A DNA stretch of 64,000 bases, from positions 28,491 through 92,490 of the forward strand of contig NZ_JOAJ01000017.1 in the NCBI RefSeq assembly GCF_000720425.1, given 5' to 3'. The stretch's first letter is position 1. Each line of letters begins with the position of its first letter. Source of the stretch: Nocardia rhamnosiphila NBRC 108938 (GTDB lineage Bacteria; Actinomycetota; Actinomycetes; Mycobacteriales; Mycobacteriaceae). This document shows, one piece after another, positions 18,010 to 27,245 of the stretch. The position numbers and the translations under genes were made by a program. Below the pieces are notes generated by a model. It ran no database searches and was not told the DNA's origin. It saw only the letters and a program-made list of their open reading frames with translations.

Positions 18010-18978
18010 ATGCCGATCGACGATACGCTCGCCGGCTACAGCGACCTCGCCTACAAGACGTCGATCGTCGTGTACGCGCTGGTACTGCTGCTATTGATCG
18101 TGCAGTACGCCTCGGCGCGGGTACGGCAGGTGAGCGAGCGGGAGATGGTTCCCGCCGGCGGGGTCGCCGCGGGCAGCGCCACTCCCGGCCGGATCGCCGA
18201 GACGCCGACCCTGCCGCTGTCGGAGCGGCTCGGCAATATGGCCTTCTCGGTGCTGTTCGTGGCGGTGGCCCTGCACGTGGGCTCGATCGTGCTGCGCGGT
18301 TTCTCCACCGGACGATTCCCGCTCGGCAATATGTACGAGTTCGTCTCCATGGCGACCGCGGCCGCGGCGGTGGTCGGCCTGGTGCTCATGCGGGACGCCC
18401 GGTTCCGGGCGATGTGGGTGTTCCTGCTCGTGCCGATGCTGATCCTGATGTTCCTCGCGGGCACGGTGCTGTATACCGACGCGGCCCCGGTGGTCCCCGC
18501 GCTGCGCTCGTTCTGGCTGCCGCTGCACGTCACGATCGTGAGCCTGGGCAGCGGGGTGTTCCTGGTGTCGGGCGTGGCGAGTCTGCTGTTCCTGTACCGG
18601 CTGCGTCAGCCCGAGGGCGCCGAATCCTCGAATATCCTGGGCACGATCGCACGTCGCCTGCCCGATGCCCGCACGCTCGACCGGCTGGCCTACCGCACCA
18701 CCATCATCGGGTTCCCGCTCTTCGGTGCCGGGGTCATTCTGGGCGCGATCTGGGCCGAGGCGGCCTGGGGACGGTTCTGGGGCTGGGATCCGAAGGAGAC
18801 CTGCTCGTTCATCGCCTGGGTGCTCTACGCGGCATATCTGCACGCGCGGGCCACCTCGGGCTGGCGGGACACGAAAGCCGCGTGGATCAATGTGGCGGGT
18901 TTCGTGGCGATGCTGTTCAACCTCTTCATCATCAACCTGGTCGTTTCCGGGCTGCACAGTTACTCGGGCCTGACCTGA
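18010..18978 (+). CDS. ccsB: Cytochrome c biogenesis protein CcsB/CcsA family
   Basis: 322 residues with about eight membrane helices. Contains the tryptophan-rich haem-handling WWD motif (WGRFWGWDPKETCSFIAW, residues ~252-270) and conserved His residues in the flanking loops. With ResB it carries haem out and ligates it to apocytochrome c. ATG 18010 follows GGGAG; an in-frame GTG at 17941 would add a polar leader and is less likely. Equivalent to Rv0529; 90 nt after resB. Confidence 0.92.
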   Translation: MPIDDTLAGYSDLAYKTSIVVYALVLLLLIVQYASARVRQVSEREMVPAGGVAAGSATPGRIAETPTLPLSERLGNMAFSVLFVAVALHVGSIVLRGFSTGRFPLGNMYEFVSMATAAAAVVGLVLMRDARFRAMWVFLLVPMLILMFLAGTVLYTDAAPVVPALRSFWLPLHVTIVSLGSGVFLVSGVASLLFLYRLRQPEGAESSNILGTIARRLPDARTLDRLAYRTTIIGFPLFGAGVILGAIWAEAAWGRFWGWDPKETCSFIAWVLYAAYLHARATSGWRDTKAAWINVAGFVAMLFNLFIINLVVSGLHSYSGLT

Positions 18979-19145
18979 CCGGACGGCTATTTCTCCGGCC
19001 GTAATGATCGTTACTCCGCCGCAATGCTCGGTTGCTATTGTTCGGGCGGGTTATTTGCTGAACTGTACAAGGTCCGGCCTGCGGTTTATCGGGTGCGACC
19101 GGTCATTTCCCCTCCATAGCGCGGCGATCGATGAGGAGAGCGGCA

Positions 19146-19370
19146 GTGGATTCGGAGAATTTCAGTTCGGATAACAGCGGCGATGCCGATTGTTGCGCAT
19201 CCGTGGCCGCGAACAACGCGCTCATCTGCGGTCTGGAGCCGGACTCTCTGGTCAGATTGGTGCGAACCGCGGTCGGATTGCCGGCCGAGGCGCTCGACCG
19301 CTTGGCCGTGGTCGCGGATAAATTGAGGGCGGTCGAAGGGCTGCCTCAACTGGACAGCACCAGCGATTGA
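19146..19370 (+). CDS. 74-residue hypothetical protein
   Basis: GTG 19146 has GAGGAGAG 6 nt upstream, a better site than the ATG at 19131, which overlaps that Shine-Dalgarno sequence. The N-terminal ~20 residues are acidic with DADCCASVAANNA (a Cys-Cys pair); the rest is a predicted amphipathic helix (DSLVRLVRTAVGLPAEALDRLAVVADKL). No family recognised. A hairpin terminator follows. Confidence 0.5.
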   Translation: MDSENFSSDNSGDADCCASVAANNALICGLEPDSLVRLVRTAVGLPAEALDRLAVVADKLRAVEGLPQLDSTSD

Positions 19371-19382
19371 ACCGGCCCGTTG

Positions 19383-19406
19383 GGCCGCGGGAAAATACCC
19401 GCGGCC
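19383..19406. terminator. Bidirectional terminator hairpin
   Basis: GGCCGCGGG and CCCGCGGCC form a perfect 9-bp stem around AAAATA, between two convergent small genes. No T tract. Confidence 0.55.
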
Positions 19407-19428
19407 GGGCGTTGTCGGGGCGCGGGGA

Positions 19429-19626
19429 TCAGTGTTCTGCGGGCCCCGGATCGCCGTCCCGATGTTTCTGCTGACGCGAGATACGCCAGAGGAATTCGGG
19501 ATCGTCATCCGGGCCGAGAACACGCTTTCGGGTCGGTCCCGGAGCGGGCGTGCCATGCCCGGGGCCGAATGCCTTCCAGCACAGCACCACGATCGCAACG
19601 ATCGCGATGAGTGCCAACAGGTACAT
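19429..19626 (-). CDS. Small single-pass membrane protein
   Basis: 65 residues from ATG 19626 (GTG 19629 also possible) behind GGAGGAGG. One N-terminal helix (MYLLALIAIVAIVVLCW) is followed by a Pro/Gly-rich, then charged cytoplasmic tail (PDDDPEFLWRISRQQKH). No family recognised with confidence. The strong RBS and topology support a real gene. Confidence 0.5.
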   Translation of the reverse strand: MYLLALIAIVAIVVLCWKAFGPGHGTPAPGPTRKRVLGPDDDPEFLWRISRQQKHRDGDPGPAEH

Positions 19627-19857
19627 CACGTGGCTCACCTCCTCCAACGAGGTTAACTCCACGAGCCGCTACCGGGTAAGTGCGGCCGCGGGGCCGGCCT
19701 ACCCACGCCTCCGTACCTACGCTGTGCCGGCGCCGCGTGCGGACGGGTTTCGCCCCACTGTGCCCATCGGGCGGTCCGCTCGACCGGGTCCAGCTCAGCC
19801 GCGCGAAGGGAGCGGCCGAGCTGTCCGCGTAGGGGTGCCGTCCGTGTGGACGCGGTC

Positions 19858-20070
19858 TCAGCCGCGTACGGTCGCCTCGGTGGTGAGCGATTCGAGCAAC
19901 CGCATCACCTCCGATTCACGGAACCGGCGATGGCCACCCGGGGTGCGCAGCGAGCCGAGCCGTCCGGCATGCGCCCAGCGGGTGACGGTCTTGGGGTCTA
20001 CGTGGAACAGGGTGGCAACCTGGCCCGGGGTCAACAGGTTCTCCTGCGCCCCCATGGCGATCGCGGTCAT
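19858..20070 (-). CDS. bldC: BldC-family MerR-like DNA-binding protein
   Basis: 70 residues, almost the whole length a single MerR-type winged helix: LTPGQVATLFHVDPKTVTRW, then AGRLGSLRTPGGHRRFRESEV. This is the pattern and size of Streptomyces BldC (68 residues), which binds head-to-tail along DNA and times development; actinobacteria without sporulation also keep it. ATG 20070 is preceded by AAAGG; an upstream ATG at 20124 adds residues unlike the family. The symbol is by family resemblance. Confidence 0.82.
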   Translation of the reverse strand: MTAIAMGAQENLLTPGQVATLFHVDPKTVTRWAHAGRLGSLRTPGGHRRFRESEVMRLLESLTTEATVRG

Positions 20071-20229
20071 GGCAAACCTTTCTGTTTCGTCACGTTTTCT
20101 CATCGGGTTCCGACATAGTGGCACCGCGACCCCCGGGTGTTCGAACCACCTACTGTTGGTAAAGCGGAGGTAATGGACAAAACGGATACGCGGTACGAGG
20201 GGGTTCGGTGCGTCGCTTACGCTGGTCAG

Positions 20230-20673
20230 GTGAGTGACGCGAACCTATCCGAGGAACCGAACGCCCCCCGGCCCGGTACGTCGCCGGGCCGTCGGCTGGC
20301 ACGCAACCTGGCGCTCTACACCCTGGCCCGGCTGGTGCTGGTCGCCATCCTCACCGCCGTCATCGTGGCCGTGACCGCGGTGGTCGGGGTGCAGATTCCG
20401 CTGGTCGTGGCGATCCTCTTCGCGATCGTCATCGCGCTGCCGCTCTCGCTCACCCTGTTCAAGGGGCTGCGCGCGAAAGTGAACTCCGATATCGCGGCGG
20501 TGGACGAACGCCGCCGCCGGGACAAAGCGCAGCTGCGGGCCCGGCTGCGCGGGGAGCCCGGGGCCACGGAACCGGAGAAGCCCGCCGCGCGGGGGCCCGG
20601 TACCACGGCCGAGAGCGCGCCGGAAGCAGATCCGGAGCGAGGGGAAAAGGGTAGCTCCGGCGGCCCGGCGTGA
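20230..20673 (+). CDS. DUF4229 membrane protein
   Basis: 147 residues: basic N-terminus ([17 protein letters not shown]), two adjacent hydrophobic helices ([20 protein letters not shown] and [19 protein letters not shown]), then a charged coiled tail ([18 protein letters not shown]). This matches the DUF4229 layout; function unknown. GTG 20230 is chosen; ATG 20173 with GGAGG only 2 nt upstream is an alternative adding 19 residues. Its stop overlaps the start of the next gene. Confidence 0.65.
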   Translation: MSDANLSEEPNAPRPGTSPGRRLARNLALYTLARLVLVAILTAVIVAVTAVVGVQIPLVVAILFAIVIALPLSLTLFKGLRAKVNSDIAAVDERRRRDKAQLRARLRGEPGATEPEKPAARGPGTTAESAPEADPERGEKGSSGGPA

Positions 20674-21755
20674 AGGCCTGCGCGCGCGGCAACCCGCGCG
20701 GCTGGGCCGATGAGGCGGTCCGGCTCATCGATGCCGACGCCCAGCGCAGCGCCGATACCCATCTGCTGCGGTATCCGCTGCCGGCCGGCTGGAATGTGCA
20801 GCTCTACCTGAAGGACGAATCCACCCATATCACCGGCAGCCTGAAACACCGGCTGGCCCGGTCCCTGTTCCTCTACGGCCTGTGCAACGGCTGGATCACC
20901 GAGGGGACCACGATCGTCGAGGCATCCTCCGGGTCGACCGCGGTGAGCGAGGCGTATTTCGCCCAACTGCTCGGCCTCGACTTCGTGGCGGTGGTTCCGG
21001 CCAACACTTCACCGCAGAAGATCGCGCTCATCGAAGCCCAGGGCGGGCGGTGCCACTATGTCCGGCGCCCACCCGATATGTACACCGAGGCGGCCCGGCT
21101 GGCCGCCGAATGCGGCGGCCACTACCTGGACCAGTTCACCAACGCCGAACGCGCGACGGACTGGCGCGGGAACAACAATATCGCCGAGTCCATCTTCGAC
21201 CAGCTGACCCTGGAATCCCACCCGGTGCCGGAGTGGATCGTGGTCGGTGCCGGAACCGGCGGCACCAGCGCGACCATCGGCCGGTATCTGCGCTACCGCC
21301 GGTATCCGACCCGGCTGGCCGTGGTGGATCCGGACAACTCCGCGTTCTACGGCGCCTATGAAACCGGGCTGCGTGACTATACGACCGGTATGCCGTCGCG
21401 GATCGAGGGGATCGGGCGACCCCGGATGGAACCGTCGTTCGTGCCGGAGGTGGTGGACCGGATGATCCACGTCCCCGACGCCGCCTCCATCGCCGCGGCC
21501 CGGTTCGCGAGCCGGGGGCTCGGCCGGAAGGTGGGCGGTTCCACCGGAACCAACTTCTGGGGCGCATGCGCGCTGATCGCGCAGATGCTGGCGAGCGGGC
21601 GCAGCGGCAGCGTGGTCACTCTGCTGTGCGACGGCGGTGAACGCTACGCGGGCACCTATTACAGCGACGAATGGGTCGCGGGCCAGGGCTGGGACCTGGC
21701 CGAGCCCACGGCGGTCCTGGACGAGTTCCTGGCCACCGGCCGGTGGCGGGGCTGA
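20670..21755 (+). CDS. cds1: PLP-dependent cysteine desulfhydrase/cysteine synthase family (Cds1-like)
   Basis: 361 residues, fold-type II PLP enzyme. The PLP Lys is K59 in [11 protein letters not shown]; the substrate loop is [13 protein letters not shown]; the phosphate-binding loop is [17 protein letters not shown]. The segment [12 protein letters not shown] near the C-terminus and overall length match M. tuberculosis Cds1 (Rv3684), which splits cysteine to H2S, pyruvate and ammonia. Activity here is inferred from resemblance. The GTG start overlaps the DUF4229 stop. Confidence 0.78.
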   Translation: MKACARGNPRGWADEAVRLIDADAQRSADTHLLRYPLPAGWNVQLYLKDESTHITGSLKHRLARSLFLYGLCNGWITEGTTIVEASSGSTAVSEAYFAQLLGLDFVAVVPANTSPQKIALIEAQGGRCHYVRRPPDMYTEAARLAAECGGHYLDQFTNAERATDWRGNNNIAESIFDQLTLESHPVPEWIVVGAGTGGTSATIGRYLRYRRYPTRLAVVDPDNSAFYGAYETGLRDYTTGMPSRIEGIGRPRMEPSFVPEVVDRMIHVPDAASIAAARFASRGLGRKVGGSTGTNFWGACALIAQMLASGRSGSVVTLLCDGGERYAGTYYSDEWVAGQGWDLAEPTAVLDEFLATGRWRG

Positions 21756-21817
21756 CCACACGACCCGGTGGTGACGACGCGCTGGCGGGGCGGCACGGCG
21801 CATACGATGACGTCGGT

Positions 21818-24800
21818 ATGGTTCTCGACCCGGGCCGCTCGCACGGCCGTCCCCCGGTGATCCCGGCCGCCGCGGACGAAACACTCGTGGTGACGCTGCT
21901 GGGTCGTATCGCGGTGCGCCGCGACGCCGAACTGGTGGCACTGCCGGGAGTCCGGGCCCGATTGCTGCTGGTCGCGCTGGCGCTGCGGCCGGGGCGCAGC
22001 CGTAGCGCCGCTGTACTCATCGACGATGTCTGGGGCGATGCGCCGCCGCGTTCGCCGATGAACGCGTTGCACACCCAGATCTCGCGGCTGCGGGCCGGGT
22101 TGCCCGCGGGAGTGCTGGAGGCGGGCCCGGCCGGATACCGGCTCGCGCTCGGGCCGGAACAGGTGGATCTGACGGCCGTGCGGCAGTCGGTGCGCCGGGC
22201 CGGTGCCGCGTCGGCCGCGGGTGATCCGGCCGGGGCGCTGGCCATCGTGGAACAGGCACGCGGTCTGTGGTCCGGGGAGCCGGGCGCCGAGCTGCCGCCG
22301 AGCGAACCGGCCACCGAACTCGCCGATCTGGCCACGGAATACGCCGGCGAACTCGACGATATCGAGCGGTCGGCCCGGGAGGCCTGCGGCGATCTCGACG
22401 GCGCCGTCGAAATCGCCCGTGCGCAAGCGCGGCAGCGGCCCGCGGACGAGGCCCGCGCCCGGACCCTGATGCGTCTGCTCGCCGCCGCGGGCCGCGACAA
22501 CGAGGCACTGGACGTTTTCGCCGCGCTGCGGACGACCCTGGCCACCGAACTCGGTACCGACCCCGGGGCCGCGATCACCGAACTCAATACCGCGATCCTG
22601 CGCGGCGGTCTCGTCTCCCGGGCGGAACCCGGGCGGCCCGAACCGGTCCTCCCACGACCACCGACCGCGGCGGTCGGTGTGCGGGCCGCGCCCAACGCGC
22701 TACTCGGCCGTGCCGACGATCTCGCGGAACTGGCCCGCCTGCTCCGGGTTTCGCGGGTGACCACCGTGCTCGGGCCGGGCGGGGCCGGAAAGACCCGGGT
22801 GGCCAATGAACTCGCCGCACGGTCGGCCGCCGATCGGCCGGTGGTACTGGTGGAACTGGCCTCGGTGCGTCCGGAAGGTACGAGCCGGGACGCGATGGTG
22901 GATATCGAGTCCGCGATAGCGGGGGCGGTGGGTCTCGGGGAGACCGTCCGGGATCGCGCGCTGCCGCAGGTGCGTCCGCCCACCGACAGCAGTCGCCGGC
23001 TCCGCGACGCGCTGTCGGCCCGGCCGATGCTGCTCGTACTGGACAACTGTGAACATCTGATCGACGGTGCGGCCCTGGTGGTCGCCGATCTGGTGGGCAG
23101 CTGTCCCCAGCTGACCGTGCTCACCACCAGCAGATCACCGCTCGCGATCACCGCCGAAACGGTGTATCCGCTGGCGCCGTTGGCGATCGACCCGGCCGGG
23201 TCGCCGGCGACCGACCTGTTCGCTGCCCGGGCTCGCGCCGTACGGCCGTCGGTCCGGCTGGACCCGGCGGTCGTGGCCCGGCTCTGTCACACGCTGGACG
23301 GGTTGCCGCTGGCCATCGAACTCGCCGCGGCCCGGGTGCGGACCATGAGTGTGGAGGATATCGAGCGGCGGCTCGATCAGCGTTTCGCGCTGTTGCGCAC
23401 CGGTGACCGCACCTCACCGGAACGGCACCGCACGCTGCACGCGGTAATCGCCTGGAGCTGGAACCTGCTCGAGCCCGCCCAGCAGATCGCGCTGCGCCGG
23501 ATGTGCCGTTTCCCGGCGGGTTTCACACTGGACGCGGCGGAGGTGGTGGCCGGTGGCCCGGAGGTCGGCGATATCGCGGCAGCCGTCGACGGACTGGTCG
23601 GGCAGTCGCTGCTGACCGTTGTCGAGGACGCGGACTCCGCTGCCGATCATGCCGGGAGTGTGCGCTACCGGATGCTGGAGACGGTCCGCGAATTCGGTGA
23701 GCAGCAGTTGGTCGCGGCCGATCACGAGAACGGTGGCGAAGTCGAACTCGTGGAGTCGCGGATGGCGCGCTGGGCGTGCGAATTCGCGGTGGCGGTGGCG
23801 CGGCGGTACCTCGCCGGTGACGAACTCGGGCCGGCCCTGCTCATGGTCGCGGAACTGGACAACCTCGTCGCGGTGCTACGGCGGGCCGAGGCGGGCCGGG
23901 ACCGGTTCACCGTCTACGCCGTCTTCCCCGCGCTGGCCATGCGGTGGGTCGCGCATGGGGCCCACCTCGAACTGCTGGGCTGGATTCCGCGGCTGCTCGC
24001 GCTTCCGCCACCGGACCACGCGTCGGGTACCCACGCGGATCTGCACATGCTCGGCCATGCCATGACCGCACTGCACCTGGCTTTCATGTCACGCAGTCTC
24101 CGGGAGCTGGCGGTGGTCCGGTTCCGGGTCCGCGCGCTGCTGCGGCACGCCGTCGGGATGACCGAGACCCTGCGTTATCTCGGGCTGCTGCTGACCTGTC
24201 CCGCCGATGCGGTGCGGCTGGCCCGGTTGCTCGCGGACGGGGCGCGTGCCGACAACGCGCAGATCAGAGTCGTCGCACTGGTGGCCCGGGCGAATATCTG
24301 GGAGAACATGGGCCGTATCCATGCCTCCCGACGCGACGCACACGCCGCGCGGGCGCTCACCGGCGAGGCGCAGGTGTGGAACCGGGCGATGGTGGTGCAG
24401 CATCTGGGTGCGCTGGACGGGCAGACCGCGCACTACCGCGAATCGGTCGGCTATTACGAGGAAGCGGCCGAGTTACTGCTGCGGATCCGGGCCTACGACG
24501 AAAGTCTCGAGGTGCGGTCGTATCTGGCGGTCTGCCTGGCCGGTATCGGGGATCCGGCGCGGGCGCGTAGGGAACTCGCGGCCGCCCTGGGGCTGTCCGA
24601 TTCCGGCCGGGCGGGACTGGAACTGGTCGACGATCCGACCATCCGCCGTAACCATCGGCTGTCCACGATCGCGGCGGGCCTGGCCGAGGTCGAAATGGCC
24701 GAAGGCGATATCGAGGCCGGACTGGCCCATTTCCGGCGGGCGCTGGACCTGCTGGCCTGGCAGGAAGGTGAATTCACCCCGGGCCCCGGGGCGTTGCTGA

Positions 24801-25222
24801 TGTGCGCGACGACCGTCGCCGCGCATGTGCTCGCCGGTCGGACCGAGACGGTCGCGGCGCTGGTGCCCGAACTCGCCGGCATGGCCCTGGACCGGCTCGA
24901 CTCCGTTCCGGACCTGCCGCAGATCGGGGCAGTGGCCTGTGCGCTGGGGTCGGGATTGCTGGCCCTGGACGAGCGGACCGAGGCCGCGGTCGAACTGCTC
25001 GCGCTGGCGCAGGTGGTGTCGGGCCGGCAGGACTATCCGGTCATCCGGTGGGAGCGGCACTGCGCGCTGTGGCGGGACAGGATCGGTGCGTCGCGGCTGA
25101 ACGCGGCGCTCGCGGCCGCGCGCCGGTTGCGCAGGAATGCGGCCGCCGCGCGGATCCTGGAGCTGGTCGGCGGAAGCGTCACGGAGACACCGGGCCCGCT
25201 CGATCGGATCGCGGCCGATTGA
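21818..25222 (+). CDS. AfsR/SARP-type regulator with BTAD and NB-ARC domains
   Basis: 1134 residues. Residues ~20-95 are an OmpR-like winged helix (VTLLGRIAVRRDAELVAL...LIDDVWGD); ~100-250 the bacterial transcriptional activator domain; from ~300 an STAND ATPase with P-loop GPGGAGKT near residue 319, LLVLDNCEHLID as Walker B and GLPLAIELAAARVRTM. The C-terminal ~450 residues are helical repeats (TPR-like). Such proteins activate transcription, often of secondary-metabolite or transport genes, after nucleotide- and ligand-driven assembly. ATG 21818 is chosen because longer starts run into the upstream gene. The target is unknown; the flanking drrAB and Cds1 genes are candidates. Confidence 0.85.
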   Translation: MVLDPGRSHGRPPVIPAAADETLVVTLLGRIAVRRDAELVALPGVRARLLLVALALRPGRSRSAAVLIDDVWGDAPPRSPMNALHTQISRLRAGLPAGVLEAGPAGYRLALGPEQVDLTAVRQSVRRAGAASAAGDPAGALAIVEQARGLWSGEPGAELPPSEPATELADLATEYAGELDDIERSAREACGDLDGAVEIARAQARQRPADEARARTLMRLLAAAGRDNEALDVFAALRTTLATELGTDPGAAITELNTAILRGGLVSRAEPGRPEPVLPRPPTAAVGVRAAPNALLGRADDLAELARLLRVSRVTTVLGPGGAGKTRVANELAARSAADRPVVLVELASVRPEGTSRDAMVDIESAIAGAVGLGETVRDRALPQVRPPTDSSRRLRDALSARPMLLVLDNCEHLIDGAALVVADLVGSCPQLTVLTTSRSPLAITAETVYPLAPLAIDPAGSPATDLFAARARAVRPSVRLDPAVVARLCHTLDGLPLAIELAAARVRTMSVEDIERRLDQRFALLRTGDRTSPERHRTLHAVIAWSWNLLEPAQQIALRRMCRFPAGFTLDAAEVVAGGPEVGDIAAAVDGLVGQSLLTVVEDADSAADHAGSVRYRMLETVREFGEQQLVAADHENGGEVELVESRMARWACEFAVAVARRYLAGDELGPALLMVAELDNLVAVLRRAEAGRDRFTVYAVFPALAMRWVAHGAHLELLGWIPRLLALPPPDHASGTHADLHMLGHAMTALHLAFMSRSLRELAVVRFRVRALLRHAVGMTETLRYLGLLLTCPADAVRLARLLADGARADNAQIRVVALVARANIWENMGRIHASRRDAHAARALTGEAQVWNRAMVVQHLGALDGQTAHYRESVGYYEEAAELLLRIRAYDESLEVRSYLAVCLAGIGDPARARRELAAALGLSDSGRAGLELVDDPTIRRNHRLSTIAAGLAEVEMAEGDIEAGLAHFRRALDLLAWQEGEFTPGPGALLMCATTVAAHVLAGRTETVAALVPELAGMALDRLDSVPDLPQIGAVACALGSGLLALDERTEAAVELLALAQVVSGRQDYPVIRWERHCALWRDRIGASRLNAALAAARRLRRNAAAARILELVGGSVTETPGPLDRIAAD

Positions 25223-25244
25223 GCGGGCCCGGCGGCCGCGGCCC

Positions 25245-26069
25245 TCAGGCCCGGCGCATATAGGCCCGCACGGTCAGCGGCGCGAATACCGCGACGATCG
25301 CCGCCGCGCCGACCAGGGACCAGACGACGTGCATGCCGATATGACCGGTGTTCATCAGGTCCCGGCAGGCCCAGACCAGGTGGGAGACCGGGTTGACGTC
25401 GATGAACGCCTGCAGCCAGCCCGGCATCGTCTCCTTGGGCACGAAGGCCGGGGAGGCGAAGGTCAGCGGGAACATGACCAGCATGGAGTAGCCCTGTACC
25501 GCCGAGGCCTTATTGGCGATCACACCGAAGAAGGCCCAGATCCAGCTGGTGGCGAAGGAGCAGGCCACGACCAGCAGTACCGCCAGTGCGACACCGGCCG
25601 GCTCCGGACGGTAGCCCATGAGGAAACCCATCACCACGGTCAGTACCGAGGCGATGCCGTAGCGGACCATATCGGCGGTCAGCGCGCCGGACAGCGCGGC
25701 GATCCGGGCGATCGGCAGGGATTTGAAGCGGTCGAAGACGCCCTTTTCCATATCCTCTTTGAGCTGTACACCGGTGACCACCGAGGTCATCACCACGGTC
25801 TGGACGAGAATGCCCGGAATGATCACCGGCAGATAGCTCTTCACATCGCCGGAGATGGCCCCGCCGAAGATGTAGGTGAACATCAGGGTGAAGATCACCG
25901 GCTGTATCACCACGTCGAAGAGCTGCTCGGGATTGTGCTTGATCTTGAGCAGGCCGCGGTAGGCCATGGTCATGGTGTTGTCGAAAGTTCTGCGCAGGCC
26001 GATGCGGGCGGCCGGCACCGGTACCCGCGGTGCCACCACGGGCGCGGGTTCGGTCAGTGTCGTGGTCAT
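25245..26069 (-). CDS. DrrB-like ABC transporter permease (ABC-2 family)
   Basis: 274 residues with six membrane helices. ABC2 features are FDVVIQPVIFTLMFTYIFGGAI, LQLKEDMEKGVFDRFKSLPIAR-type cytoplasmic loop (here VQLKEDMEKGVFDRFKSL) and VNPVSHLVWACRDLM. DrrB partners DrrA to export daunorubicin-like drugs or lipids; the substrate here is unknown. The ATG at 26069 overlaps drrA's stop. Convergent with the SARP gene. Confidence 0.88.
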   Translation of the reverse strand: MTTTLTEPAPVVAPRVPVPAARIGLRRTFDNTMTMAYRGLLKIKHNPEQLFDVVIQPVIFTLMFTYIFGGAISGDVKSYLPVIIPGILVQTVVMTSVVTGVQLKEDMEKGVFDRFKSLPIARIAALSGALTADMVRYGIASVLTVVMGFLMGYRPEPAGVALAVLLVVACSFATSWIWAFFGVIANKASAVQGYSMLVMFPLTFASPAFVPKETMPGWLQAFIDVNPVSHLVWACRDLMNTGHIGMHVVWSLVGAAAIVAVFAPLTVRAYMRRA

Positions 26070-27049
26070 GCTGCGGTCCGTTCGGTGTCGGTGTCGGCGG
26101 GGTGGCCGGTGAGGGTGAGGAACACTTCGTCGAGGCTGGGTTTGGTCACCGTGATCTCCTCCACCGCGACCGCGCGGTCGCGCAGGCGGATCAGCAGATC
26201 GGTGGTGCCGTTCGGATCGGGCAGCGCCGCGGTGAGCCGGCCGGCCTCCGGTGTGGTCTGGGCCTCGGTGTGCAACACCTCGGCGATGATCCGGCGGGCG
26301 GTCTCGAGCTGGGACCGGTCGGCCAGGGTCAGCTGTAGCGAGGAGCCGCCGATGGACGCCTTCAGCTCGTCGGCGGTGCCGTCGGCGATGACCCGGCCGT
26401 GATCGATCACCGCGATCCGGTCGGCCAGCTGATCGGCTTCGTCCAGGTACTGGGTGGTGAGCAGGACGGTCGTGCCGCCCCGCACCAGCCTGCGGATGGT
26501 CTCCCACATCTGGGCCCGGGTGCGTGGGTCCAGGCCGGTGGTCGGCTCGTCGAGGAACAGCAGCGGCGGGGTCGCGATGAGACCGGCTGCCAGGTCGAGC
26601 CGGCGGCGCATACCGCCGGAGAAGTTCTTCAGTGATTTGTTCGCCGCGTCGGTGAGTTCGAATTCCTCCAGTAGTGCGGCGGTCCGGCGTCTGGCCGCCG
26701 CTCGGCTCAGTCCGAGCAGCCGGGCGAAGACCATCAGGTTCTCGGTGGCGGTCAGGTCCTCGTCGACCGAGGCGTACTGGCCGGTGACGCCGATGAGCGA
26801 CCGTACGGCGCCCGGTTCGGCGACGACATCGTGGCCGAACACCCGGGCGCTACCGCCGTCGGGGCGGAGCAGAGTAGCCAGCATGCGGATGGTCGTGGTC
26901 TTTCCCGCCCCGTTCGGCCCGAGTACGCCGTAGACCGAGCCCTGCGGCACGGACAGGCTCACCCCATCGACGGCCCGCTGGGTGCCGAACACCTTGACCA
27001 GGTCGTTCGCCTCGATCGCGAACGTGGCGGCGGATACGTGTTTCGTCAT
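26066..27049 (-). CDS. DrrA-like ABC transporter ATP-binding protein
   Basis: 327 residues. Walker A GPNGAGKTTT, signature FSGGMRRRLDLAAGL, Walker B LLFLDEPTTGLD, and H-loop replaced by Gln (TTQYLDEADQLAD), as is usual in DrrA. The C-terminal ~80-residue domain found in DrrA follows. ATG 27049 with GAGGA upstream; the preceding residues in frame are not conserved-looking. It drives export by the DrrB permease. A symmetric promoter with paired operators lies 60-105 nt upstream, suggesting TetR-type control. Confidence 0.9.
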   Translation of the reverse strand: MTKHVSAATFAIEANDLVKVFGTQRAVDGVSLSVPQGSVYGVLGPNGAGKTTTIRMLATLLRPDGGSARVFGHDVVAEPGAVRSLIGVTGQYASVDEDLTATENLMVFARLLGLSRAAARRRTAALLEEFELTDAANKSLKNFSGGMRRRLDLAAGLIATPPLLFLDEPTTGLDPRTRAQMWETIRRLVRGGTTVLLTTQYLDEADQLADRIAVIDHGRVIADGTADELKASIGGSSLQLTLADRSQLETARRIIAEVLHTEAQTTPEAGRLTAALPDPNGTTDLLIRLRDRAVAVEEITVTKPSLDEVFLTLTGHPADTDTERTAA

Positions 27050-27110
27050 AGCGGCTACGGTCCTCTTCCCGTCTTGCGCGGCTCTTGCACCGCGATTGCG
27101 TCCACCTGTC

Positions 27111-27126
27111 GTCAATTTTTGTTGAC
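27111..27126. promoter_or_regulatory. TetR-type operator, copy 1
   Basis: GTCAATTTTTGTTGAC is a palindrome (GTCAA-N6-TTGAC). The AT-rich centre stands out in this GC-rich DNA. Together with copy 2 it forms a larger inverted repeat. Confidence 0.65.
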
Positions 27127-27150
27127 ATCGAGGGTGGGTGTCAATAAAAA
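27122..27150 (+). promoter_or_regulatory. Symmetric divergent promoter overlapping the operators
   Basis: Plus strand: TTGACA (27122-27127), 17 bp, TAAAAA (27145-27150), leading to a leaderless ATG at 27158. The minus strand mirrors this: TTGACA, 17 bp, CAAAAA, leading toward drrA. Both -35/-10 pairs lie inside the operator palindromes, so one repressor would shut both directions. Confidence 0.55.
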
Positions 27151-27155
27151 TTGAC
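27140..27155. promoter_or_regulatory. TetR-type operator, copy 2
   Basis: GTCAATAAAAATTGAC, the same GTCAA-N6-TTGAC palindrome as copy 1, 29 bp away centre to centre. As a pair the two sites form a 17-bp inverted repeat with one mismatch. Confidence 0.65.
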
Positions 27156-27157
27156 GC

Positions 27158-27196
27158 ATGACGGAGAAAAGCGAGGCGAGGGATCGACTTCGGCCT
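27158..27196 (+). pseudogene. Possible remnant of a divergent tetR gene
   Basis: Directly after the promoter, ATG 27158 opens a frame MTEKSEARDRL, which looks like the lead-in of a TetR repressor (… RDRLxxAA). The sequence then ceases to resemble a TetR helix-turn-helix in any frame, and TnpB follows 50 nt later. The reading is that a divergent repressor gene was cut by the TnpB element. Only 11 residues support this. Confidence 0.3.
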
Positions 27197-27245
27197 CCAC
27201 GCGCCATGCGGAGTTCGTGTCGGTCACCGTTGTTACAGTGCGCGC

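Noticed and set aside
25137-26402. Plus-strand 421-residue frame opposite drrAB
   Set aside because: Antisense shadow of two well-supported ABC transporter genes.
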